A program made the position numbers and the translations under genes. The notes under the pieces are model-generated. The model was not told the origin of the DNA. It saw only the letters and a program-made list of their open reading frames with translations, and searched no databases. Below, in pieces: positions 47,070-57,735 of a stretch of DNA of 64,000 bases (position 1 is its first letter; each line of letters begins with the position of its first letter). The stretch is taken from positions 44,147,341 through 44,211,340 of the forward strand of contig NC_081844.1 of assembly GCF_963259705.1 (NCBI RefSeq), in the 5' to 3' direction. The stretch comes from Myotis daubentonii. Taxonomy: Eukaryota; Chordata; Mammalia; Chiroptera; Vespertilionidae.

Positions 47070-47730
47070 ATCATTATTCTGATACCAAACTCAGACAAAG
47101 ATATAACAAGAAAAGAAAACTACAGACCAATATTCTTCATGACCATATGTGCTGAAATCCTCAACAAAATATTGCCAAATTGAATACAACAATATATAAA
47201 GGTCATTATGGTATCACAAATTAAAACAACAATGAGATACCCACCACACACCTATAAGAATGGCCAAATCCAAAACACTGACAACACCAACAGGAACTCG
47301 CATTCATTGATTGTCAGAATGCAAAATGGTTCAGGCACATTGGAAGACAGCTTTAAAAAGCTAAGTACAGTCTTACCAAAAAAGTTGAGAACTATGTGAC
47401 ACAAAAACCTGCACGTGGATGTTTTTAGCATTTTATTCATGATTGCCAAAACTCAAAAGCAACAAAGATTTCCTTCATCAGATAAATGGATAAATAAATT
47501 GTAGTGAAACTAGATAATGGGATATTACTCTATGATAGATATGATCTATCAAGCCACGAAAAAACCATGGAGAAAACTTAAATGCATATTACTAGGGAAA
47601 AGCAGCCAGTCTGTAAAGGATACATACTATATTGTTCCAACTAAAAGATGTCTGGGATAGTTAAAACTATGGAGACAGAAAAAAGATCTGTTTTTTGGCA
47701 GGGGGTGGGGGGTAAGGATACGTTAATAGG
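47070..47730 (+). mobile_element. Old L1 ORF2 3' part
   Basis: Plus-strand L1: 'aaaactacagaccaatattc', a second section with 'acaacaatgagatacccacc' and 'gaatggccaaatccaaaaca' (47208-47399 frame), then 'gcaacaaagatttccttcat'. The join at about 47200 skips part of ORF2. Confidence 0.75.
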
Positions 47731-48039
47731 TAGAGAAAACTATTCTTTATTATACTGTAACTAGAGGCCCGGTGCACAAAAATTTGTGCACTGGCGGGGG
47801 GGGGGGGGGTCCCTCAGCCCAGCTTGCCCCCTATCACATACTGGGAGCCCTAGGGGATGTCCTACTACCTGCTCCCCTTGGGGAGTGGGCCTAAGCCACA
47901 GTCTGGCCTCCCTTTGTGGGAGTCAACCAGGCTGATCAGGGGAAGGCCGCAGCCCCATCACCGCACTGTTGCAGCCACTGCCAGTCAGGGCAGCCACCAA
48001 GGTGTTTTCATCAACACGGACTCCAGTCCCTTTACCATG

Positions 48040-48175
48040 AAAAAATCCATCCATCCATCCTTCCATCCTTCCATCCTTCCATCTTCCTTCCTTCCTTCCT
48101 TCCTTCCTTCCTTCCTTCCTTCCTTCCTTCCTTCCTTCCTTCCTTCCTTCCTTCCTTCCTTCCTTCCTTCCTTCT
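48040..48175. repeat. (CTTC)n microsatellite
   Basis: CCAT units grade into more than 25 CTTC units. Frames reading Pro-Ser-Phe-Leu here are meaningless. Confidence 0.96.
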
Positions 48176-48177
48176 CC

Positions 48178-48414
48178 TCACCTGAGGATATGTTCCCATT
48201 GATTTTTAGAGAATGTGGAGGGGAAAGGGAAAGACAGAGAGAAACATCAAAGTGAGAGGAACACTTTGATTGGTTGCCTCCTGCATGAGCCCTGACCTGG
48301 GCCCGGGCCAGGGAGGAACCTGCAACCTAGGTACATGCCCTTGGTCAGAATTGAACCCAGAATCTGTGTTGGGCAGGCCGAGGTATTACCCACTGAGCCA
48401 AACCAGCTAGGGCA
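48178..48414 (-). mobile_element. Ves-like SINE, ATATCCTCAGG-tail subfamily
   Basis: Minus-strand copy: head complement ACTGAGCCAAACCAGCTAGG at about 48391-48410, B-box complement AGAATTGAACCCAG, and a tail whose complement reads CCTGAGGATATGTTCCCATTG. It sits in the Helitron next to (CTTC)n and shares its unusual tail with the copy at 7672-7903. Confidence 0.85.
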
Positions 48415-48599
48415 GGATATGACATTTCTTAACCCTCCAGCAGCAGACCTTCCTTTTTTTCTCCAGGAGTATAGTAAAAAAAACCCTAGATCACCTATTT
48501 GGACTCTCATTACCAAGTTACTAAGAATATTACCAGTGACCACAGGGAGCTTAGCCAATCAGCAGTCAGAAAAGGTGTTTCCTCTGTAGTTCACACCAA

Positions 48600-50130
48600 T
48601 TGCCAGTATGGCCCCTGCCGGGCCTAAAGCCTCTGGAGAGTTATTAGCCCTGGGCCAGGGCACCCCCAGCTCCCCACCGCTGCCACCATCAACGATTGCT
48701 GGCTGGCTCCTTCTTGGCCCAAGCTTAAAGCCTCAGGCTGAGGTGTTAGGCCTGGGCCACCATCAATGATCGCTGGCTCAATGATCACTGGCTGGCTCCT
48801 CCCCGGCCCAAACCTAAAGCCTCAGGCCGAGGTTTTAGGCCTGGGCCGGGGCACCCCCAGCTCCCCACAGCCGCTGCCACCGCCATCAAGGATCGCTGGC
48901 TGGCTCCGCCCTGATTTCCCGCTGCTGCAGCCATCAATGATCCCTGGCTGGCTCCTCCCCGGCCCAAGCCTAAAGCCTCTGGTTGAGGTGTTAGGCCTGG
49001 GCCTGGGCCGGCGCCCCCCGCCCCCCCAGCTCCCTGCCGCTGATCACTGGCTGGCTCCCCCCCCCCGGCTCCGGCCTAAAGCCTCAGGCCAAGGCTTTAG
49101 ACCTGGACCGGGGCACCCCCAGCTCCCCACCACCAATCACTGACTGGCTCCGACCCGGTTCCCTGCCAAAGTCGCCATGAGGATCACTTGCTGGCTCCGT
49201 CAAGGTCCAAGCCTAAAGCCTCTGGCTGAGGTGTTAGGCCTGGGACCCTCCCCCCATGCTCCCCACCTTTGCTGCCATCAACGATCGCTGGCTGGTTCCT
49301 CCCCGGCCCAAGCCTAAAGCCTCTGGCTGAGGTGTTAGACCTGGGCCGGACCCCACCCTCCCCCCCATGCTCCCCGCCATCAAGATCGCTGGCTGGCTCT
49401 GCCCCGCCCCTGGCCTAAAGCCTCAGGCTGAGGGTTTAGGCCTGGGCTGAGGCACCCCTAGCTCCCTGCAGCCACCTCGGCCATCAAGGATCGCTGGTCC
49501 ATGATTGCTGGCTGGCTCCTCCCCGGCCCAAGCCTAAAGCCTCTGGCTGAGGTGTTAGGCCTGGGCCAGACCCTCCCTATGCTCCCCGCCATCAACAATC
49601 GCTGGCTGGCTCCTCCCCGGCCCAAGCCTAAAGCCTCTGGCCAAGGCTTTAGGCCTGGACTGGGGCACACCCAGCTCCCCGCCCCCACCGATCGCTGGCT
49701 GGCTCCGCCCAAGTCCAAGCCTAAAGCCTCAGGCTGAGGGTTTAGGCCTGGGCCGGGGCACCCCAAGCTCCCTGCAGCCGCCGCCATCAACAATCGCTGG
49801 CTGGCTCCTCCCCGGCCCAAGCCTAAAGCCTTTGGCCAAGGCTTTAGGCCTGGACTGGGGCACCCCCAGCAACCCCCCGCCACCAATTGCTGGCTGGCTC
49901 CGTCCTGGTTCCCCACTGCAACTGCCATCAAGGATCCCTGGCTGGCTGGACCGGCGCAAGCCTAAAGCCTCTGGCGGAGGCTTTAGGCTTGGGCCCGAGC
50001 ACCCCCAGCTTCCTGCCGCTGCTGCCATCAAGCATAGCTGGCTGGCTCCGCCTGGTTCCCCTCCGCTGCCGCCATCAATGATTGCTGGATGGCTCAGCTC
50101 AGGCCCCAGCCTAAAGCCTCAGTCTGAGGC
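48600..50130 (-). repeat. GC-rich minisatellite of ~100-130-bp hairpin units
   Basis: The motif CTAAAGCCTC (or a one-base variant) occurs about fourteen times. Each is followed within a few bases by the complement GAGGCTTTAGG or GAGGTGTTAGG, so most units can fold as hairpins. Units also contain GATCGCTGGCTGGCTCC and CACCCCCAGCTCCC. The array is internal to the Helitron at 47761-50257. Confidence 0.9.
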
Positions 50131-50273
50131 TTGGGGCTGACATATGCAAATTAGCCGCCATCTTGGCTGTCGACTAATTTGCATATCTCGCTGATTAGCC
50201 AATGAAAAGGGTAGCGGTTGTACGCCAATTACCATGTTTCTGTTTTATTAGATAGGATGGTTGTTACATATAA

Positions 50274-50899
50274 TCTAATCTAATAAAAGAGAAACATGCA
50301 AATTGACTGTACCTTTGCTACACCCCAAGCCACACCTACCAGCCAATCAGAGTGAGTATATGCAAATTAACCCAAACAAGATGGTGGCCGGCAGCCATGG
50401 AGCTGTAGCAAGCAGGAGGTTTGGTTGCCCCGGTGATGGAAGAAGGCAAGGTTCCCACCTGCCCTGGCTGGCTCTGGCCTCTGCTGAAGGCAACAAAGTT
50501 TCAATTATAGAAGACAAACCCCAGATATCTGCTTCCAGCCAGCCTCCACTGGGAGTTTGGGTGGCTGGGTGTCATGGCCAGCCAGCAAACAGCCATCAGC
50601 CCTTCACCCAGGCTGGCCAGGCACTCCAGTGGGGACTCCCACATTGAAGGGGCTGTGGCCAGCCGCAAACAGCCATCAGCCCCTCACCCAGGCTGTCTAG
50701 TCACCCCAGCGGGGACCCCTACCCTGAAGGGGCTGTGGCCAGCCTGCAAACAGCCATCAGCCCCTCACCCAGGCTGGTGACACCCTCATGGGTTGAGGGT
50801 CCCCACTGGGGGGCTTGGCCAGCCTTCAAACAGCCATCAGCCCTCACCCAGACTGGCCAGGCACCCCAGTGGGACCCCCACCCATGCACCAGGCCTCTA
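50274..50899 (+). mobile_element. Helitron, head-to-head with the previous one
   Basis: Starts TCTAATCTAATAAAAGAG at 50274, only 16 bases from the 5' end of the opposite-strand Helitron. It has AGCCAATCAG, ATGCAAAT and CAAGATGG near the 5' end. From 50560 to 50880 it contains about four units of roughly 75 bp (AAACAGCCATCAGCCC...CCAGTGGGG), and it ends GCACCAGGCCTCTA at 50899. Same family as 135-765. Confidence 0.88.
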
Positions 50900-51359
50900 T
50901 CCTATATAATAAAAGGGTAATATGCAAATTGACCCTAATAGCAGAATGACTGGCAATGACTGGTCACTATGACACACACTGACCACCAGGGGGCAAACGC
51001 TCAATGCAGGAGCTGCCCTCTGGTGGTCAGTGTGCTCCCACAGGGGGAGCTCTGCTCAGTCACAAGCCAGGCTGATGGCTGCCAGTACAGCGGTGGTTGT
51101 GGGAGCTTCTCCCGCCTCCTCAGCAGCGCTAAGGATGTCTGACTACAGCTTAGGCCTGCTCCCTGCTGGCAAGTGGGCATCCCCCGAGGGCTCCCGGGCT
51201 GCCAGAGGGATGTCTGACTGCCAGCTTAGGCCCAATCCCCCGGGGAGTGGGCCTAAGCCAGCAGGTGGTTATCCCTGAGGGGTCCCAGACTGCAAGAGGG
51301 CACAGGCTGGCCTGAGGGACCCCCCCAAGTGCACAAATTTTTGTGCACCGGGCCTCTAG
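50900..51359 (+). mobile_element. Helitron with inverted CTCF-like motif pair
   Basis: Starts TCCTATATAATAAAAGGG directly after the CTA of the previous element and ends GGGCCTCTAG at 51359, after a GTGCACAAATTTTTGTGCAC hairpin. It carries CACTGACCACCAGGGGGCA and, 18 bases on, its near-perfect complement. Same family as 63329-63686. No coding capacity. Confidence 0.92.
50983..51026. promoter_or_regulatory. Inverted pair of CTCF-core-like motifs
   Basis: CCACCAGGGGGCA (50983-50995) and TGCCCTCTGGTGG (51014-51026) face each other. Both match the central CTCF consensus CCASYAGRKGGC. Binding is not demonstrated. Confidence 0.5.
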
Positions 51360-51789
51360 TTATCAAATAAAATGAAAATACACTATAGTCTTAAAAAAAC
51401 AACAACAAAAAACAGTGTTATCTGCATTACATGCTACCTTTTCCATATATGGGAGCTACGATCCATTGCTTCAAAGGGAATTAGTAAGTTGCAGACACTG
51501 TTGAGGCTAATAAATATTTCTGGCCAAAGAGTCAATGTACTTACTGCCAGAATTCACATCTCAAGTTCTGAGCCTTGGCAGTTCATAAGCAAAGGAGTCT
51601 CAGCAGACCTGCCAACAGGATTTGCACATTTCACACTGGAAACAAACCCAGTATTGGTACTAACAGGGACACCTGAACTCTCAGCATCTCCTCTGTAATT
51701 GATGCAAAGTTCTCCACTTCCTGAGGCAACTGGTTGGATCTAAATATATTTCTCCATTCATGCAGATTTCCAAGTTCCTTTTCAACATT
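51360..51789. other. No gene seen
   Basis: Unassigned sequence between two Helitrons. The frame at 51372-51698 has no recognisable domain. Confidence 0.45.
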
Positions 51790-52123
51790 TCTTATAAAGT
51801 TAAAAATGCTAAGTGTCCTACCATTCAACCAGTCGCTATGATGCGCACTGACCACCAGGGGGCAGATGGTCCGATAAGTAGGTGAGCTTGCTGCTGGGGT
51901 CCGGCAGATCAGGACTGGGCAAGATGGGCTGAACATGCCCTGAAGCCCTCCTGCAGACCCTCCCTGGCCCCGATCATGCACTGGTGGGGTCCCTCTGCCT
52001 GGCCTGTACCCTCTCTCAATCCATGGCCCCTTTGGGGATGTCAGACTGCCAGTTTCAGCCTGATCCCCACAGGCCAGGCCAAGGGACCCCACTGGTGCAT
52101 GGATCTGTGCATCTGGCCTCTAG
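51790..52123 (+). mobile_element. Helitron with one CTCF-like motif
   Basis: Begins near TCTTATAAAGTTAAAAATGC, contains AACCAGTCGCTATGATGCGC, CCACCAGGGGGCAGA (51852-51866) and CTTGCTGCTGGGGTCCGG, and ends TGGCCTCTAG at 52123. Same family as 63690-63993. The minus-strand frame at 51631-52092 spans it by chance. Confidence 0.82.
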
Positions 52124-54657
52124 TACTTATATAACAAGGCTCTTGGTCACATTTTTAAAATGTAGTCCAAGAATAACCTGAATTAGAATTGCTTGTGGTG
52201 GTCATGAAAATTTAGATTGGGGATCTAAGAACCACTCAATTATATAGGAATCTGCCTTTTAAACAAGTGCCTATGTGATTATCTTCTATCTCAATAGTTG
52301 AAAAAAAATAAAAAACCAGAGCATGTCTACATGAGTTGGGTCTCCACAGATCTATAAAGTAATCCTTTTCCTTTTCCTTCAAGGTTTATGTGAAGCTGCC
52401 ACTTTGGAATAAGTGTAGAAGATCAGCAGTGATAAAATCACTTAAACTTTAAAGACTTATAAAGTCAGAGTGTGAGTTTAAACTATGTTTCTATATTATT
52501 TGATTTATGGGGCTGTTTAATTTCTTTCATTTCATGAATTTTAAATGCAAAGAGAGGGAATAGCTTTGCTTTTGCTGCAGGCAGTAGTTTGATTTGCAAG
52601 CCTGGTATCTAAACCCTGGTGAGAACTATTGTCTATCTTTATTGTGGCTGTCTCTCATTTTAGGAAAAATTTTGAGGAATAAAAAGCAAACTTTTTTATA
52701 ATATCCCACTTATTGGAAACTTGGCCTCCAGGCAAACTGTGCCATTCAGAACATACACAGGAAACTCAAAATATGCAAAACCAAGACCTCAGAAATGGAA
52801 ATGACAGCCCTAAATTTCCCTTGCTTCCCCCCCTCCCCCCCACATGCCTATTTGTTTTACTTTTAGGGCCTAATTTCCTAATTCACTGCTTTTTATCTTA
52901 TAGAAATTTCATAATAACTTAGGGAAACAAATTCTAAGACCCTGGGGACCATTAGAAGCAATGACAAAAACAAATGGAAGTAGAAGTAAAAATTAATAAT
53001 TCAAAGTAAAAGAAAGTAAAATTTTTAGGGTTTCAAGAAGTGTTTAAATTTAGTTGCTCATATTTAAGAATGAATGAATGTGCATGTTTGAAAGATTTTT
53101 ATGAAAAATTATTTTAATGACAGATCATAATTATGTTTCACTTACCTGGAAATTTTATTCTAATGTAACTCCATTTGATTCTGCTAACACTAAATAAAAT
53201 ATTTGTATACCATTCTAAAACAATTCCAGAGTATGAGCAGTCATAAATGTGCTTCGTATTTTCCTAATTAATACCCATTTTTTAAGAAATTATTCTCAAA
53301 ATTTGGTCAGAAGTTCATATATTTTCATTTCATGTATCTCATTGGTCATCTTTTACTTCCAGAGCTAGGGAATGAAAAGCAAGTGAAACAGTGTTTTGTA
53401 ATCACAGAAGCGGAATTTTGCTCAGTAGAGAGGGCTGAGTATAACTGCAAAGCGGGATCCAGTTAATCGAGCATGACAGGTAGGAAAAGGACAAAATCAC
53501 AGCACTCAACGGAGTGAGACAGTCCATTTAAAATGGTAATGCACACAATTGTCACTCCTGACACCCCCTGGCATTGGTTCATGTCAGTTACTTGGTACAG
53601 TTTGTCAGCTGAATATCAAACAATCATGACAAGCAAATAAATATGAAAGTCTGAGAAAATATATATGTATTCCGAAAGGAGCCCTAGCTGAGCAGAGCAT
53701 GATTGGCAGGCACCCAATGATACTGATGATTGAGTTTTACTTTGACTAGAAGGATAAGAATTCTTCTTCTCCACTCTCTATGGTTAGACGTACTGTTATG
53801 TTCTCATGTTAAATACACACATACATACACACACAACATCTAAGCAGTTAGTAAACATTTTATATTGGTTAACTCATCAAATCTATTTTATAAGGCAGTT
53901 TTTTGGGACAAACATGCCTGGTTTAGTGTTCAGAATGAATGAGCCAGGATCTAAAATATTAGCTGCTAAATGGCTCTAGTGAGCAGGAACTACCTGGTCA
54001 GCAACAATCACTGTTCCATTATTGTTTAAATAAATCCCATCAGAGAATCCCATTCTGTAAAAAAGCAAACTGATTTGTTCATATTCTATCCATTAAAACC
54101 ATTTCAAAGACCAATAAAGTCATGAGAATAGACATTAACTTTCTAACAAATTGCTGTGCATTATTTTTGGAGAGAACGTCCATCAATTTAAGCAGATCAT
54201 ACTTAGATGTGCAGCACATAAAAATCTCCCTGTTGTGTATTAAGACTCAATAATGAAAGGCTAATTTATCCAATTTTCCAAAGTAAGCCCTTGGAATGTT
54301 CATTGTCCCTACACATTTAGTGCCTGCCCTCTGCATAATGCATACGGTAATGTAGTTTTATCACCATTGGGTTAATAAAAGCAAGTAATCAGTTGATGCG
54401 GAAGAAAATTTTCTCCTTGCCCTGCTTTGTAGATTTAAATTTGCCATTCCAAGTGTGCCCTGTAGGACCTTCCTCCATTGCTTCATCTGAACTCTACAGG
54501 GTTTTGTTTTGAACCACTGAGAATCAAATCCTCCCTCCTTGCTTTTTCTGATTTTCAACTTACTAGGTTTATGCCCAATTTATCAGAGTAATGCTTGAAA
54601 TATCACACAGCAGTCAAATACTGAACATTTCTAAGAAGCCCTAAATTCTCTTAGAAA
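52124..54657. other. Repeat-free island, possible conserved non-coding DNA
   Basis: 2.5 kb with no element recognised except a C-rich run near 52828. AT-rich blocks such as 54120-54560 keep homeobox-like TAAT cores (for example CTAATTTATCC, GGGTTAATAAAAG). The frames at 52713-52922 and 54361-54558 are unsupported. It may hold an enhancer, but that is conjecture. Confidence 0.35.
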
Positions 54658-54667
54658 GTAAAAAATG

Positions 54668-54882
54668 TGCCCTAGCTGGTTTGACTCAGTGGATAGAGCC
54701 TTGGCCTGCTGACTGAAGGGTCCCAGGATTGACCCTGGTCAAGGGCACATGCCTGGGTTGTGGGCTCGATCCCCAGTTGGGGGTGTGCAGGAGGCAGCCA
54801 ATCAATGATTCTCTCATCATTGATGTTTTTATCTCTCCCTTCGTCTCTGAAATCAATAAAAATATATTTTTTTAAAAAGAAT
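54668..54882 (+). mobile_element. Ves SINE
   Basis: TGCCCTAGCTGGTTTGACTC start, B-box-like GGATTGACCC, CGATCCCCAGTTGGGGG, tail CTCTGAAATCAATAAAAATA. Target duplication GTAAAAAATG at 54658-54667 and 54883-54892. Confidence 0.93.
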
Positions 54883-54892
54883 GTAAAAAATG

Positions 54893-55289
54893 AAGCTATG
54901 TAGTTGATACTGTGTAGAGAAGTTTCGTGTGCTACTAGCCACCATAAAGAAATTAAAATTCAGGCTTATATTATTACAGATTTCTCCCTACAATTTCCAC
55001 AGATGGTAGGAAGAAGTAACATTTTTTTTCCGTGAATAAATTTTTTTAAAAAGCATTTTCCTAGGATGAATATAAACACTAAATCCAACTAAAGGGTGAA
55101 ATAATTAGGCATACTTAATATATAAATATATAAAGTAATTCCTAATACAGTGCTTAATGTTTCTATATTTTTAAAAATTATAATGTCATGACTCCCCTGA
55201 AAATAAATCATAAAATAGTATTTTATTTTCAGTTTATTTATACTCTCTTTAGCTAAGAAATAGTATTTGAAGAAATAATTGCCATTGCT
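54893..55289. other. No gene seen
   Basis: AT-rich interval without recognised element. Confidence 0.5.
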
Positions 55290-56085
55290 GAAAAGGACTA
55301 TTACCCAAAATCTACAAAGAGCTCTTGAAATTCAACCATAAGAAGAAAACCTGATTTAAAAATGGGTCAGATACCTTAACATAAACTTTACCTGATACAG
55401 ATGGTAAATAAGCATAGGAAAAAAATGCTCCACCTCATGTCCTCAGGGGGATGCGAATAAAAACAATGAGATACATTACACTCCTATTAGCATGGCTAAA
55501 ATCCGGGACACTGACAAGTGCTAAATGCTGGTGAGGATGTGCAGCAACAGAAACTCTCGTACATTGCTCCTGGGAATGTAAAATGGTACAGCCACTTTGG
55601 AAAACAGGTTGGGGGTTTGTTACAAAACTAAACATAATTTTACAGTACAATTGATGAATGTGCTCCTTGTTATCTGCTAAAGGAATTAAAGACACATCCA
55701 CACAAAAATTTGTACCTAGATGTTTATAGCATTCCTTTTCATAACTGCCAAAACTTGGAAGCAACCAATATGCCTGTATCTTACTATAGTCATAGATATA
55801 TGTCATTATACATTTGTCTAAATTTATTGAAGATTTGTCTAAAGTTATAGTATGTACAACACCAAAGGTGAGTCCTAAGGTAAACTATGGAATTTTGGTG
55901 ATAATGATATGTCAATGTAGGTTAATTAGTTATGAAAAATGTACCATTCTGGTGGGGGATGTTGATAATGGGAAGGCTATACATGAGCAGGGACAGGACG
56001 TGTATTGGGAAATATTCATACTTTTCATCAAATTTCACTGGGAACTTAAAACTCCGGAAAATTAAGTTTTCTTAAAAAAAAGAAG
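55290..56085 (+). mobile_element. Old L1, ORF2 end and 3' UTR
   Basis: 'ctacaaagagctcttgaaat', 'ataaaaacaatgagatacat', 'gtgctaaatgctggtgagga' and 'ttgtacctagatgtttatag' mark ORF2. The 3' UTR follows with 'ctggtgggggatgttgataa' and ends in an A-rich tail near 56085. Frames on either strand are broken. Confidence 0.85.
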
Positions 56086-56218
56086 AAAGAAAAAGAGTTG
56101 CCTACGAGATAAACAGTTTATACTCAATATGTACAAAACCTGTGTAACTGTTCAGATTAAGTAAAATTTAAAGTCCTTAATATCTCTGAAAATTATTTTC
56201 TAGATTGCAGCTAATATA

Positions 56219-56580
56219 CAGTGTTGGGCAAAAGTAGGTTTACAGTTGTTCATACAGGAAATAATAAGTAATAATACAAGAATAAACTCCATGTTTTACA
56301 CACTCACAACTATAAGCCTGCCCTAACTGGTTTGGCTCAGTGGATAGAGCGTCAGCCTGCGGCCTGAAAGGTCCCAGGTTTGATTCCAGTCAAGGGCCTG
56401 TACCTTGGTTGTGGGTACATCCCCAGTGGGAGGTGTGCAGAGGCAGCTGATCGATGTTTCTCTCTCATTGATTTTTCTAACTCTCTATCCCTCTCCCTTC
56501 CTCTCTGTAAAAAATCAATGAAATCTATTTTTTAAAAAACAAAACAAAGAAACTATAAGCCTACTTTTGTCCCCACCCTG
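56219..56580 (+). mobile_element. Mariner-type MITE split by Ves SINE
   Basis: Ends CAGTGTTGGGCAAAAGTAGG and, in complement, CAGGGTGGGGACAAAAGTAG, flanked by TA (56217-56218, 56581-56582). Without the SINE at 56320-56550 and one copy of its 12-bp duplication the element is about 119 bp, like the copy at 9450-9566. Confidence 0.92.
56320..56550 (+). mobile_element. Ves SINE nested in mariner MITE
   Basis: Starts GCCCTAACTGGTTTGGCTCAG; target duplication AACTATAAGCCT (56308-56319, 56551-56562) is perfect. The SINE therefore landed after the MITE. Confidence 0.95.
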
Positions 56581-56582
56581 TA

Positions 56583-57349
56583 TTTCCTGTTGTATTTATG
56601 TGTGGTTTTAGATTTTGATATATTCACATCCATCTTCCATTTATGTTTTACCTGAATTAGGCTATCATTATTAAAATATATTTCTTATACACTCTAGTGC
56701 ATGAAAAGCAAACAATAATAAAGATAATTTTTGGTGGGACTTCAAAATTTTAATTCTGATATTAAAGATAGAAAAGTAGTTCACAATTTGTTTTGTGTTC
56801 TCTAAAGGATAAAATTCCACTAAGTAAAATTATGTTTTTTAATTTTTATGATAGAACATTAAAGAGAAAATGAATACTTAGTAAATAAATTCATAAAAAA
56901 ATAAAACAGATCTTGCCTATCCTAAACAAAATCTGCTTATAGGAAATTTGTAACTTTGTGACAAAAAAGCCAATTTTGCGTCATGTGTGAAGGTGTATCT
57001 ATCAGGCATGGTAAGTTTTTATCTAATGATAAATAAAGGCTTATAAATCCGTATTACCTAATATGTTAATTTTTCCATTAGAAGAAAATATTTTTATAGT
57101 TTGATAGATGATATTTGAGTCTCCGAAAAGATCAAAAAAACATGACTATGTAATATTTTAGAAGTTTATATAAGTGATATTTAAAATAAAAAGTGGAATA
57201 TAAAAATCAAATATATTTTAAAGGAAATATTGAAAAGAGGCAACTCTATGAGATAGGAGATAAATATATTTTTAATATAAGCCACTACCGCTAATACCCT
57301 AACATAGGAACTAGTTTGGCATATTTAAGACCAAGAAAATAGGCAAATC
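56583..57349. other. No gene seen; AT-rich
   Basis: Very AT-rich; no element termini seen. Confidence 0.5.
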
Positions 57350-57735
57350 AAAACTAAAATTAGATATACGGCCCAGCAATTCTACTTCTGGATATTTATC
57401 CAAAGAAAATGAGAACACCAGTTTGAAAAGATAGACACATCCCAATGTACATTGCAGCTTCACTTACAGTAGCCAAGTTATGGAAGCAACCTATGTGTCC
57501 ACTGATAGGTGAATGGATAGAGAAGATGTGAGATATGCAGGTTACTCAGTTTATAAAGGAACGAAATCTTACCATTTGGGAGAAGATATTACGCTAAGTT
57601 TTACAAGATAAAAGAGATTTGGAGAAGGATGGTTGCTAAGTAATGCAAATGTACTAAATACCACTGAACTGGCTAAGATGGTAAACATTTTGTTACATGT
57701 ATTTAACCACACTTTTAAAAAGTTTTTAAAAAGAT
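57350..57735 (+). mobile_element. Old L1 ORF2 3' fragment
   Basis: 'gcccagcaattctacttctg', 'agccaagttatggaagcaac' and 'gtgtccactgataggtgaat' are L1 ORF2 landmarks on the plus strand. The rest resembles an L1 3' UTR. Confidence 0.75.

Larger units (their letters stand above)
47761..50257 (-). mobile_element. 2.5-kb Helitron with hairpin minisatellite
   Basis: On the minus strand it starts TCCTATCTAATAAAACAG at 50257 and ends GGGCCTCTAG at 47761, after a GTGCACAAATTTTTGTGCAC hairpin. The 5' module has a CCAAT box, octamer ATGCAAAT, CCAAGATGGCGG and a second inverted octamer. The interior is a GC-rich tandem array (about 48600-50130), a Ves SINE (48178-48414) and a (CTTC)n tract. No Rep or helicase sequence. 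The reading frames up to 157 codons inside the array are artefacts of stop-free repeats. Confidence 0.9.

Noticed and set aside
47857..48255. 132-codon frame with a Phe-Leu-Pro-Ser run
   Set aside because: It reads through a (CTTC)n microsatellite and a Helitron end.
48766..49143. 125-codon plus-strand reading frame
   Set aside because: Same tandem array as above; not protein-like.
49458..49931. 157-codon minus-strand reading frame
   Set aside because: It lies in a stop-free GC-rich tandem array inside a Helitron and the product is a repeat of the same peptide. Other frames are open there too.
48600..50130. CRISPR-like regular repeats
   Set aside because: Units are 100-130 bp, diverged and contiguous without unique spacers, and the context is a vertebrate Helitron.
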